Shown in pieces: positions 1 through 6,909 of a stretch of DNA of 7,245 nt; the first letter of the stretch is position 1; every line of letters begins with the position of its first letter. The stretch is from positions 1 to 7,245 of the forward strand of contig JAGWOU010000081.1 of assembly GCA_028870815.1 (NCBI GenBank). Reading direction: 5' to 3'. The notes under the pieces were generated by a model, which saw nothing but the letters and a program-made list of their open reading frames with translations, did not search any database and was not told the origin of the DNA. The DNA is from Rhodospirillales bacterium (GTDB taxonomy: Bacteria; Pseudomonadota; Alphaproteobacteria; Acetobacterales; Acetobacteraceae). The position numbers and the translations under genes are program-made.

Positions 1-1094
1 AGACGGATATCCTGCTCGTCGGACATGGCATGAATGACCGATCCGGCTGAAAGGAACAGCAGCGCCTTGAACATCGCGTGGTTGATGAGGTGGAACATCG
101 CCACCGGATAGGCGCCCACACCAGCGGCCAGGAACATGTAACCAAGCTGCGAGCAGGTGGAATAGGCGATGACGCGTTTGATGTCGTTCTGCACGCAGCC
201 GATGGTGGCGGCGAAGAATGCTGTGCTGCCGCCGACGACGGTGATGAAGCCCATCGCCTCAGGCGCCGCGTTGATGAGCGGCGACATGCGAACGATCATG
301 AACACACCCGCCGCCACCATGGTGGCGGCATGGATGAGGGCGGAGATCGGCGTTGGACCTTCCATCGCGTCCGCCAGCCAAGTGTGCAGCACGATCTGCG
401 CGGATTTACCCATGGCGCCGATGAACAGAAGGAAGGAAATAATCTCCAGCACCGGAAAATGCGTGCCGAACAGCGCGTAACTCTGCCCCACATGGGCAGT
501 GACGCCAGCGAAGATCACGTCGAAATTCACGCTGCCGAAGGTGAAATAAGCCAGTGCGATGCCGACGGCAAAAGCCAGATCGCCCACGCGGTTGACGATG
601 AAGGCCTTGATAGCGGCATCGTTGGCGGCCTTGCGGTCGTACCAATAATTGATGAGCAGATAGGAGACGAGGCCAACGCCCTCCCAGCCGAAAAAAAGCT
701 GGACGAGATTGTTCGCCGTCACCAGCATCAGCATCGCGAAAGTGAACAGCGAGATATAGGACATGAAACGCTGCGGCGTTTCGTCATGCGCCATATAGCC
801 CACGGAATAGACGTGGATGAGCATGGACACCACGCTGACCATCACCAACATCACGAGGCTAAGTTGGTCCTGCCGAAGTGTCCAGTTCGGGGTGAAGGCG
901 CCAACCTGAATCCAATGCGCGACAGCGAGCGGCGGCTGCACCCCGGCGCGGTAAGCGGTGATGGCCGCACCGGCGGAGATGAACATGAACAGAATGCTGG
1001 ACGCGATGGCGAGCTGCCTGCCCAAAACCGGGCGGGCGACACCACAGAGAACAGAGCCGATGAGCGGCGCGAAAACGGCAATCAAGGTGAACAT
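1..1094 (-). CDS. nuoL: NADH-quinone oxidoreductase subunit L (NuoL), 3'-truncated by the window edge
   Basis: This is the distal antiporter-like membrane subunit of complex I, which carries one of the proton translocation channels. Translating the minus strand from the ATG at 1094 gives 364 residues with no stop before the window edge. NuoL is usually over 600 residues, so about 60 percent is present and the C-terminal lateral helix is missing. Hallmarks seen are FFGWEGVGLVSYLLI around residues 134-148, with Glu138 matching the conserved TM5 glutamate (E. coli Glu144), and MGKSAQIVLHTWLADAMEGP around 228-247. The latter includes Lys230, the conserved TM7 lysine. His255 lies in ALIHAATMVAAGV, and Lys342 in NHAMFKALLFLSAGS. 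The N-terminus is strongly hydrophobic with multiple membrane segments. The start lies 2 bases past the nuoK stop, with AAGGG at 1101-1105 six bases upstream inside nuoK. MrpA-type antiporters are related, but the adjacent nuoK and nuoJ decide for NuoL. Confidence 0.98.
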   Translation of the reverse strand, partial: MFTLIAVFAPLIGSVLCGVARPVLGRQLAIASSILFMFISAGAAITAYRAGVQPPLAVAHWIQVGAFTPNWTLRQDQLSLVMLVMVSVVSMLIHVYSVGYMAHDETPQRFMSYISLFTFAMLMLVTANNLVQLFFGWEGVGLVSYLLINYWYDRKAANDAAIKAFIVNRVGDLAFAVGIALAYFTFGSVNFDVIFAGVTAHVGQSYALFGTHFPVLEIISFLLFIGAMGKSAQIVLHTWLADAMEGPTPISALIHAATMVAAGVFMIVRMSPLINAAPEAMGFITVVGGSTAFFAATIGCVQNDIKRVIAYSTCSQLGYMFLAAGVGAYPVAMFHLINHAMFKALLFLSAGSVIHAMSDEQDIR

Positions 1095-1096
1095 GC

Positions 1097-1405
1097 TCAG
1101 CCCTTCATCAGCGTCACGTCCTCGACCTCGATCGAGCCGCGATTACGGAAATAAATGACCAGTATGGCAAGGCCGATCGCCGATTCAGCCGCGGCGACCG
1201 TCAGCACGAACATGGTGAAGACCTGGCCGACCATGTCATGCAGGGCGCCGGAGAAGGCGACGAAATTGAGGTTGGCGGCGAGCAGGATCAGCTCGATCGA
1301 CATCATGATGATGATGACGTTCTTCCGGTTCATGAAGATGCCGAAAATGCCGATCACCAGCAGCAGGGCCGACACGACCAGATAATGGGAAAGTGGAATG
1401 AGCAT
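1097..1405 (-). CDS. nuoK: NADH-quinone oxidoreductase subunit K (NuoK)
   Basis: A small three-helix membrane subunit of complex I, related to MrpC, that contributes to proton translocation. The product is 102 residues, the normal family length. The two buried glutamates typical of NuoK are visible: Glu38 in MMSIELILLAANLNFVAF (TM2) and Glu74 in AAAESAIGLAILVIYF (TM3), equivalent to E. coli Glu36 and Glu72. The short polar loop FMNRKN around residues 24-29 is also typical. The ATG at 1405 shares its A with the TGA stop of nuoJ (TGATG). It is preceded by a strong purine-rich ribosome binding site inside nuoJ. An in-frame open frame continues upstream to 1714, but that part overlaps nuoJ, is not hydrophobic and does not resemble NuoK, so the 1405 start is preferred. 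The nuoL start follows after 2 bases. Confidence 0.98.
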   Translation of the reverse strand: MLIPLSHYLVVSALLLVIGIFGIFMNRKNVIIIMMSIELILLAANLNFVAFSGALHDMVGQVFTMFVLTVAAAESAIGLAILVIYFRNRGSIEVEDVTLMKG

Positions 1406-2046
1406 CAGAGGGTCTCCTCCTCCTTCTGCGTTTGCGGCAGGGCGACGCCCTCGCCCAGCGGCGAGCGGATCATCACCAGCGTCTGCTCCGGCGTACGGGC
1501 GTGCTGCGCGGAAATATTCTGGTGCAGCGAGCGCTTGCGATCCCGGTGCGTCAGCACGATCGCGCCGATCATCGCCACCAGCAGAATCACACCGGAAAGC
1601 TGAAAGAGCGGCAGATAGGCGGTGTAGATAAGCTGACCTAAGGCCACTGTGTTGGAAACATCGGTGGGTGTGGGGAACAACCTGTCCGCGCCGCCGGCGG
1701 GAGCGATGGCCCAACTGCCGGCGATGAAGGCTAGTTCCGCGAACATGATAAGCGCCACCAGCGCGCCCACCGGCGCATAACGCTGGAAGCCTTCATGCAG
1801 AGAGGCGAAGTCCACGTCCAGCATCATCACCACGAACAGGAACAGCACCGCGACGGCGCCGACATAAACGATGGCGAGAATGAAGGCCAGGAACTCGGCC
1901 CCGGCCAGCAGGAACAGCACCGCCGCATTTACGAAGCCGAGGATGAGGAACAGCACCGCATGCACCGGATTGCGGTTGGTTACCACCATCACCGCCGAAG
2001 CCAGCAGGATGAAGGAAAACAGATAGAAAGCGAGATTTTGGATCAT
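1405..2046 (-). CDS. nuoJ: NADH-quinone oxidoreductase subunit J (NuoJ)
   Basis: Membrane subunit J of complex I (mitochondrial ND6 equivalent), 213 residues. It links the quinone-proximal NuoH to the antiporter-like subunits. About five membrane segments are visible, roughly at residues 3-22, 30-50, 53-77, 92-113 and 146-166. The conserved TM3 motif VYVGAVAVLFLFVVMMLD at 60-77 is present. In known structures this helix carries a pi-bulge that changes state during turnover. RNPVHAVLFLIL at 25-36 is also a family hallmark. The C-terminal tail from about residue 167 is charged and cytoplasmic by inference. It includes QNISAQ and a GEG motif, as in many alphaproteobacterial NuoJ proteins, and its last codons contain the nuoK ribosome binding site. 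The start ATG at 2046 lies 12 bases past the nuoI stop, with TAAGGA at 2056-2061 overlapping that stop. Confidence 0.97.
   Translation of the reverse strand: MIQNLAFYLFSFILLASAVMVVTNRNPVHAVLFLILGFVNAAVLFLLAGAEFLAFILAIVYVGAVAVLFLFVVMMLDVDFASLHEGFQRYAPVGALVALIMFAELAFIAGSWAIAPAGGADRLFPTPTDVSNTVALGQLIYTAYLPLFQLSGVILLVAMIGAIVLTHRDRKRSLHQNISAQHARTPEQTLVMIRSPLGEGVALPQTQKEEETL
1413..1425 (-). promoter_or_regulatory. Strong ribosome binding site of nuoK
   Basis: The minus strand reads AAGGAGGAGGAGA here, a near-perfect and reiterated anti-16S match ending 8 bases before the nuoK ATG at 1405. It lies within the last codons of nuoJ (a KEEET-encoding stretch). It fixes the short nuoK start and rejects the longer frame reaching 1714. 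It is the strongest Shine-Dalgarno sequence in the window. Confidence 0.8.
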
Positions 2047-2058
2047 GTTTGGCTGTCC

Positions 2059-2547
2059 TTACCGGTACGGCGCGTCCAGCTCGAGCCGGCGCGCAAGCTC
2101 CGGCTCCCAGCGGTCGCCGTTATCCAGCAGCTTCTGCTTGTCATAGAGAAGCTCCTCGCGGGTTTCGGTTGCGTACTCGAAATTCGGTCCTTCGACGATG
2201 GCATCCACCGGGCAGGCTTCCTCGCACAACCCACAATAGATGCATTTCACCATATCGATATCGTAGCGCGTGGTGCGGCGGGACCCGTCCTCGCGCGGCT
2301 CGGCCTCGATGGTGATGGCTTGCGCCGGGCAAACCGCCTCGCACAGTTTGCAGGCAATGCAGCGTTCCTCGCCATTGGGATAACGGCGCAGCGCGTGCTC
2401 GCCCCTGAAACGCGCGCTCGTGGGGTTTTTCTCAAACGGGTAATTGATGGTCGCCTTGGGCCGGAAGAAATAGCGCAAGGTGATGCCAAGGCCGCAAAGG
2501 ATTTCCCACAGCACAAGGCTCCACGTCCAACGGAGAACTCTGTTCAT
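2059..2547 (-). CDS. nuoI: NADH-quinone oxidoreductase subunit I (NuoI), 2x[4Fe-4S] ferredoxin-like
   Basis: Peripheral-arm subunit carrying clusters N6a and N6b, which pass electrons from NuoG towards the terminal cluster N2 (held in NuoB, outside this window) and the quinone. The 162-residue product matches the short mitochondrial and alphaproteobacterial form (TYKY/NDUFS8 family). Two complete CxxCxxCxxxCP motifs are visible: Cys63, 66, 69 and 73 in ERCIACKLCEAVCPAQAI, and Cys102, 105, 108 and 112 in KCIYCGLCEEACPVDAI. The N-terminal 28 residues (a Trp/Leu-rich stretch ending in LRYFFRP) form the amphipathic membrane-contact segment typical of NuoI, and NYPFEK and RFRGEHALRRYPNGEERC are family hallmarks. 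The ATG at 2547 lies 12 bases past the nuoH stop, with AAGGGA at 2556-2561 partly inside that stop. Confidence 0.99.
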   Translation of the reverse strand: MNRVLRWTWSLVLWEILCGLGITLRYFFRPKATINYPFEKNPTSARFRGEHALRRYPNGEERCIACKLCEAVCPAQAITIEAEPREDGSRRTTRYDIDMVKCIYCGLCEEACPVDAIVEGPNFEYATETREELLYDKQKLLDNGDRWEPELARRLELDAPYR

Positions 2548-2559
2548 TTTACTGTTCCC

Positions 2560-3561
2560 TTACGCATGGGGCAGCCAGCCGAAATATTCCACCACGCCCG
2601 CGACCGCGACGAGATAGACGAGAGAGATGGGCAGAAACACTTTCCAGCCCAGCGCCATCAGCTGGTCGTAACGGTAGCGCGGCAGCGTGGCACGCACCCA
2701 CACGAATACGAACAGGCAGATGAACACTTTGATGAGGAACCACAACACGCCGCTGGGCAGGAACGGCAGCGGCGAAAGCCAGCCACCCAGGAACAGCACC
2801 GTGGTCATGCCGCTGATCATGATCATGTTCGCGTATTCGCCGAGGAAGAACAGCGCGAAGGACATGGCGCTATATTCCACGAAGAACCCTGCGACGATTT
2901 CAGATTCACCTTCCGCCAGGTCGAACGGTGCGCGGTTGGTTTCCGCCAGACCCGAGATGAAGAAGATGATGAACAGCGGAAACAGCGGCACCGCGAACCA
3001 GATATGTTTCTGCGCCAGCACGATGCTGTTGAGATTCAGGCTGCCGGCCAAAATCAGCACCGTGACCATCACGAAGCCCATGGAGACTTCGTAGGAGACC
3101 ATCTGCGCGGCGGAGCGCAGCGCACCCAGAAAGGCGTATTTGGAATTAGATGCCCAGCCCGCGATGATGACGCCATAAACGCCAAGCGACGAGATGGCGA
3201 AAAGATAGAGCACCCCGACATTGATATTGGCGATGCCCCAGCCATTATTCACCGGAATCACCGCCCAGGCGATGATGGCAAGGCCGAAGGTGATCATCGG
3301 CGCCAACACAAACAAAACCTTGTCCGCGCCGGTGGGGATGATGGTTTCCTTCGTCAGCATTTTCAACGCATCGGCGAAAGGCTGCCAAAGCCCGAACGGG
3401 CCGACCACGTTGGGGCCTTTGCGAAGCTGAATGGCGCCCATCACCTTGCGTTCAAAGTAGGTGAGATAGGCGACGCCGATGAGCAGCGGCACCACCAGCG
3501 CCAGCGTCTTCAAAACCGTGAGGATCAAAATCCCTATATAGGTATCCCAGAACGGCATCAT
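2560..3561 (-). CDS. nuoH: NADH-quinone oxidoreductase subunit H (NuoH)
   Basis: Membrane subunit H (mitochondrial ND1 equivalent) that forms much of the quinone chamber and the start of the proton path. The product is 333 residues with about eight membrane segments. Signatures seen are ERKVMGAIQLRKGPNVVG at residues 37-54, SNSKYAFLGALRSAAQMVSYE near 138-158, AETNRAPFDLAEGESEIVAGF at 206-226 (the charged loop facing the quinone site) and RATLPRYRYDQLM at 290-302. The frame begins with two ATG codons in a row (3561 and 3558). I give the upstream one, which overlaps the nuoG stop by four bases (ATGA) and has GGAGG at 3569-3573 seven bases upstream. The second would also be acceptable and removes only one residue. 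The C-terminus ends EYFGWLPHA, followed by TAA and nuoI 12 bases on. Confidence 0.98.
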   Translation of the reverse strand: MMPFWDTYIGILILTVLKTLALVVPLLIGVAYLTYFERKVMGAIQLRKGPNVVGPFGLWQPFADALKMLTKETIIPTGADKVLFVLAPMITFGLAIIAWAVIPVNNGWGIANINVGVLYLFAISSLGVYGVIIAGWASNSKYAFLGALRSAAQMVSYEVSMGFVMVTVLILAGSLNLNSIVLAQKHIWFAVPLFPLFIIFFISGLAETNRAPFDLAEGESEIVAGFFVEYSAMSFALFFLGEYANMIMISGMTTVLFLGGWLSPLPFLPSGVLWFLIKVFICLFVFVWVRATLPRYRYDQLMALGWKVFLPISLVYLVAVAGVVEYFGWLPHA

Positions 3562-5609
3562 TCCGCGGCCTCCGCCAGGGCAGGATTATGGGCAGCCACA
3601 CAAGCGGCCATGGTCGGGCTGGACCGGCTGATTACATCCGTCTGGTAATAATTCGGCAGCGGCGGCGTGAGGAGCGTGCTGCTCACCGCGTCAGCGGCGG
3701 CCGGACCGGCGGTATCTGTTCCCGCGAAACGCCGGAACTCCTCCGCAAAAACCGGATATTCCGCGCGAAGATGCGCGCGAAGTTGCTCCAGATCGTCGTA
3801 AGGCAGCGCATGGCCAAGATAGGCCGAGATGGCACGCAGGATTCGCCAATCCTCGCGCGCGTCGCCCGGCGGCTTCACCGCAATATAGCCCTGCTGCACG
3901 CGGCCTTCGGTGTTCACATAGGTGCCGTCTTTCTCGGTGTACGCGGCGCCCGGCAGAATCACATCCGCCCGGGAAGCACCGGCATCGCCGTGATGACCCT
4001 GATAAATCACGAAGCTGTTGGCAGGGATGTTGCGCACCGCCTCGGCATCTACACCGAGCAGCCAGAGCACGTCCGCGCCGCCCGAGAGCATCGCCTGCGC
4101 ATCCATCGTGCCATCGCCCGGCAGGAAACCGAGATCCAGCGCGCCAACACGCGAGGCAGCGTGATGCAGCACGTTGAAACCATGCCATTCCGGCGTGAGC
4201 ATGTTGAACTGCGAAGCCAGCTTCCAGGCGGCGGCGTGAATCGCGGCGCCATCCGGTCGGGCGAGAACCCCAGCGCCGAGAATGATCATCGGCTTGGTGG
4301 CGGTCTTCAGCGTTTCAGCAAACCCATGCGTGCCATCCAGCAACGCCTGGAGCGCGTCAGCCCCCTCCCCCACATGGTCGTATTTGTAGGTAAGATCAGC
4401 GGCTTTCCCGATCACGCCAACCGGGAACTTGCCGGCGAGCCAACGCTTGCGGATGCGCGCATTCAGCACCGGCGCCTCATGGCGCGGATTGCTGCCAATG
4501 ATCAGGAGCGCGTCCGCTTCTTCGATTCCGGCGATGGTGGTATTGAAAAGATAGAAGGCGCGCTTGGATGTATCGAAACGCGCGCCATCGATGCGGCAAT
4601 CTATATTCTTGCTGCCCATGGCAGCGAAGAATTCCTTCAGCGCCAACATAGATTCAGCATCCACGAGGTCGCCGGCCAGCGCACCCATTTTGGCGGGGGG
4701 CGTGGCTTTCACCTTCCCCGCGATGGCGGCAAACGCCTCTTCCCAACTTGCGGGGCGCAGCTTGCCGTTTTCGCGAATCCAGGGCCGGTCCAGCCGGCGG
4801 CGCTTCAGGCCGTCAACCGAGAAGCGGGACTTATCGCCCAGCCATTCCTCATTCACCTCGTCATTCATGCGCGGCAGAATGCGCAGCACTTCCGCACCAC
4901 GCGTATCCACGCGGATATTCGCACCCAGCGCGTCCAGCACGTCGATGCTGTCGGTCTTGCGCAGCTCCCACGGGCGGGCGGTGAAAGCGTAGGGTTTAGA
5001 GGTGAGCGCACCGACCGGGCAAAGATCGATAATATTGCCGGAGAGTTCGGAACTCAGCGCCTTCTGCACATAAGTGCCGACCTTGGTTTCCTCGCCGCGC
5101 TGGGTGGCACCCAGCTCAGCCACGCCCGCAACCTCGGTGGTGAAGCGGATGCAGCGCGTGCAATGGATGCAGCGCGTCATTGTGGTTTTCACGAGCGGGC
5201 CCCAATCCGGCTGGGCCACGCTGCGCTTGCCGTCCTCATAGCGCGAATGGTCTCGCCCATAGGCCACGGCTTCGTCCTGCAAATCGCATTCACCGCCCTG
5301 GTCGCAGATGGGGCAATCCAGCGGATGGTTGATCAGCAGGAATTCCATCACGCCGCGGCGGCCCTTGCGGACCATCTCGCTATCCGTGTGTACCACCATG
5401 CCATCCGCCACCGGCTGGCCACAGGAGGCCACGGGTTTCGGTGGCATCTTCTCGATCTCGACAAGGCACATGCGGCAATTGCCGGCGATGGAAAGCCGTT
5501 CGTGATAGCAGAAGCGTGGAATTTCGACGCCCGCCGCCTCGCAGGCCTGGATCACGGTCGAGCCGTTCGGAACCTCGACCTCGATGCCATCAATGGTGAG
5601 TTTTGCCAT
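3558..5609 (-). CDS. nuoG: NADH-quinone oxidoreductase subunit G (NuoG), iron-sulfur 75-kDa type
   Basis: The largest peripheral-arm subunit (NDUFS1 equivalent), 683 residues, which conducts electrons from NuoF to NuoI. The ferredoxin-like N-terminus holds N1b ligands Cys34, 45, 48 and 63. The next segment holds the His-Cys3 ligands of N5: His95, Cys99, Cys102 and Cys108 in NHPLDCPICDQGGECDL. Ligands of N4 are Cys147, 150 and 153 in TRCIHCTRCIRF, plus Cys197 in IIDLCPVGALT. From about residue 215 it is a molybdopterin-oxidoreductase-like domain. This domain binds no molybdenum cofactor in complex I. The stretch after residue 220 (SIDVLDALGANIRVDTRG) has no cysteines, so cluster N7 is absent, as in mitochondria. 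NILPG-type Mo-domain remnants such as ADVILPGAAYTEKDGTYVN are present. The ATG at 5609 lies 3 bases past the nuoF stop with GGAG at 5616-5619. The C-terminus ends in an Ala/Glu-rich segment whose codons supply the nuoH ribosome binding site. Confidence 0.98.
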   Translation of the reverse strand: MAKLTIDGIEVEVPNGSTVIQACEAAGVEIPRFCYHERLSIAGNCRMCLVEIEKMPPKPVASCGQPVADGMVVHTDSEMVRKGRRGVMEFLLINHPLDCPICDQGGECDLQDEAVAYGRDHSRYEDGKRSVAQPDWGPLVKTTMTRCIHCTRCIRFTTEVAGVAELGATQRGEETKVGTYVQKALSSELSGNIIDLCPVGALTSKPYAFTARPWELRKTDSIDVLDALGANIRVDTRGAEVLRILPRMNDEVNEEWLGDKSRFSVDGLKRRRLDRPWIRENGKLRPASWEEAFAAIAGKVKATPPAKMGALAGDLVDAESMLALKEFFAAMGSKNIDCRIDGARFDTSKRAFYLFNTTIAGIEEADALLIIGSNPRHEAPVLNARIRKRWLAGKFPVGVIGKAADLTYKYDHVGEGADALQALLDGTHGFAETLKTATKPMIILGAGVLARPDGAAIHAAAWKLASQFNMLTPEWHGFNVLHHAASRVGALDLGFLPGDGTMDAQAMLSGGADVLWLLGVDAEAVRNIPANSFVIYQGHHGDAGASRADVILPGAAYTEKDGTYVNTEGRVQQGYIAVKPPGDAREDWRILRAISAYLGHALPYDDLEQLRAHLRAEYPVFAEEFRRFAGTDTAGPAAADAVSSTLLTPPLPNYYQTDVISRSSPTMAACVAAHNPALAEAAE
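3569..3573 (-). promoter_or_regulatory. Ribosome binding site of nuoH
   Basis: The minus strand reads GGAGG, seven bases before the first of two tandem ATG codons (3561) and ten before the second (3558). The spacing slightly favours the first. The site lies in the Ala/Glu codons that end nuoG, so nuoH translation is probably coupled to nuoG. Confidence 0.65.
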
Positions 5610-5612
5610 GAC

Positions 5613-6905
5613 TTACTCCGCCGCCTGCGCCTGAGCGGGCGGTTGATAATCAATTGCCCGCGCCTCAACCTCTGGCCTGAAAGCGCGCATCATGCCCTGA
5701 ATCGGCCAGGAAGCCGCCTCGCCAAAGGCGCAGATCGTATGGCCCGCCACCTGCGTCGTCACCTGCTCCAGCAAATGGATATCCGCAAGCGTGGCCTTGT
5801 TCTTCACGATGCGGTCCATCTGGCGCATCATCCAGCCTGTGCCCTCACGGCAAGGCGTGCATTGCCCGCAACTCTCATGTTTGAAGAATTTCGAGAGCCG
5901 CCAGATCGCCTTCACCACATCCACGGATTTGTCCATGACGATGATGGCGCCGGAGCCCATGCCGGATTTCACCGCGGCCAGGCTGTCGAAATCCATCAAC
6001 TGCGTGTCACACATCGTTTTGTTCAACACCGGCATGGAGGCACCGCCGGGAATGATGGCCTGGAGGTTATCCCAGCCGCCACGCACGCCGCCAGCATGTT
6101 TCTCAATCAGATCCTTCAGCGGGATTCCGAGTTCTTCCTCGATATTGCAAGGATTGTTCACATGGCCGGAGATGCAGAAAATCTTCGTGCCCGCGTTTTT
6201 CGGCCGGCCCAGCCCCGCGAACCAGGCAGCGCCACGGCGCATGATGGTCGGCACGCCTGCAATGGTTTCCACATTGTTCACAGTGGTCGGGCAGCCATAA
6301 AGCCCCATCGCCGCCGGGAAAGGCGGCTTCATGCGCGGCATGCCCTTCTTGCCTTCGAGGCTCTCCAGCATCGCGGATTCCTCGCCGCAGATATAAGCGC
6401 CGGCACCGCGTTGCAGGATAAGATCAAAATCCCACCCCGAACCCGCCGCATTCTTGCCCAACAAACCCGCTTCATAGGCTTCGTCAATCGCCGCCTGGAG
6501 AACCCGTGCTTCGTTATAATATTCGCCGCGGATATAGATGAACGCCTTGTTCGCCCCCATGGCGAAGCTCGCGATCAGCGCGCCCTCAATGAGCTTATGA
6601 GGCTCGTTGCGCATGATGTCGCGATCCTTGCAGGTGCCAGGCTCGGATTCATCGGCATTGATGACAAGGTAGCTCGGCCGCCCGTCGCTTTGCTTGGGCA
6701 TGAAGGACCACTTCATGCCGGTGGGGAAGCCTGCCCCGCCACGCCCGCGCATGCCGGAGGCTTTCATCTCCTCCACCAGCGCGTCGCGCCCTTTGGCGAT
6801 GATGGCGGCGGTGTTGTCCCAATCCCCACGGGCCCGCGCGCCCGGCAGTTTCCAATCCTGCTGGCCGTAGAGATTTTGATAGATGCGGTCTGAATCGTTC
6901 AGCAT
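5613..6905 (-). CDS. nuoF: NADH-quinone oxidoreductase subunit F (NuoF), NADH/FMN-binding
   Basis: Catalytic entry subunit of complex I (NDUFV1 equivalent), 430 residues. It oxidises NADH at FMN and passes electrons to cluster N3. The glycine-rich nucleotide-binding segment GRGGAGFPTGMKW is at residues 54-66. The FMN-contact segment NADESEPGTCKDR is at 83-95, followed by GAGAYICGEESAM at 167-179. The [4Fe-4S] N3 ligands are Cys346, 349 and 352 in ESCGQCTPCREG, plus Cys392 in TICAFGEAA. All are intact. The start is the ATG at 6905, giving MLNDSDRIYQNLYG, which fits the family N-terminus and has GGGGAG seven bases upstream. An upstream in-frame start at 6980 would add 25 Arg/Pro-rich residues that merely read the end of nuoE in another frame. 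The gap to the nuoE stop is 4 bases, and to nuoG 3 bases. The extreme C-terminus is Ala/Gln-rich (PPAQAQAAE). Confidence 0.99.
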   Translation of the reverse strand: MLNDSDRIYQNLYGQQDWKLPGARARGDWDNTAAIIAKGRDALVEEMKASGMRGRGGAGFPTGMKWSFMPKQSDGRPSYLVINADESEPGTCKDRDIMRNEPHKLIEGALIASFAMGANKAFIYIRGEYYNEARVLQAAIDEAYEAGLLGKNAAGSGWDFDLILQRGAGAYICGEESAMLESLEGKKGMPRMKPPFPAAMGLYGCPTTVNNVETIAGVPTIMRRGAAWFAGLGRPKNAGTKIFCISGHVNNPCNIEEELGIPLKDLIEKHAGGVRGGWDNLQAIIPGGASMPVLNKTMCDTQLMDFDSLAAVKSGMGSGAIIVMDKSVDVVKAIWRLSKFFKHESCGQCTPCREGTGWMMRQMDRIVKNKATLADIHLLEQVTTQVAGHTICAFGEAASWPIQGMMRAFRPEVEARAIDYQPPAQAQAAE

Positions 6906-6909
6906 CGAC

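Noticed and set aside
78..1154. 358-codon plus-strand open frame as a gene
   Set aside because: It is codon-aligned antisense to nuoL, with a His/Glu/Arg-rich low-complexity translation typical of a shadow of a hydrophobic protein.
1300..1320. Short CATCATGATGATGATG repeat and small palindrome in nuoK
   Set aside because: It is explained by consecutive Ile and Met codons (IIIMM) in the second helix of NuoK. It is too short to act as a repeat element or terminator.
1406..1714. N-terminal extension of nuoK upstream to 1714
   Set aside because: The extension overlaps nuoJ in another frame, is Arg/Ala-rich, and is not part of the NuoK family. A strong ribosome binding site precedes the 1405 start.
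1795..3648. 617-codon plus-strand open frame as a gene
   Set aside because: It lies opposite nuoJ, nuoI and nuoH in exact codon register. The translation is His/Gln/Asp-rich without a recognisable domain, while the minus strand encodes complete conserved proteins.
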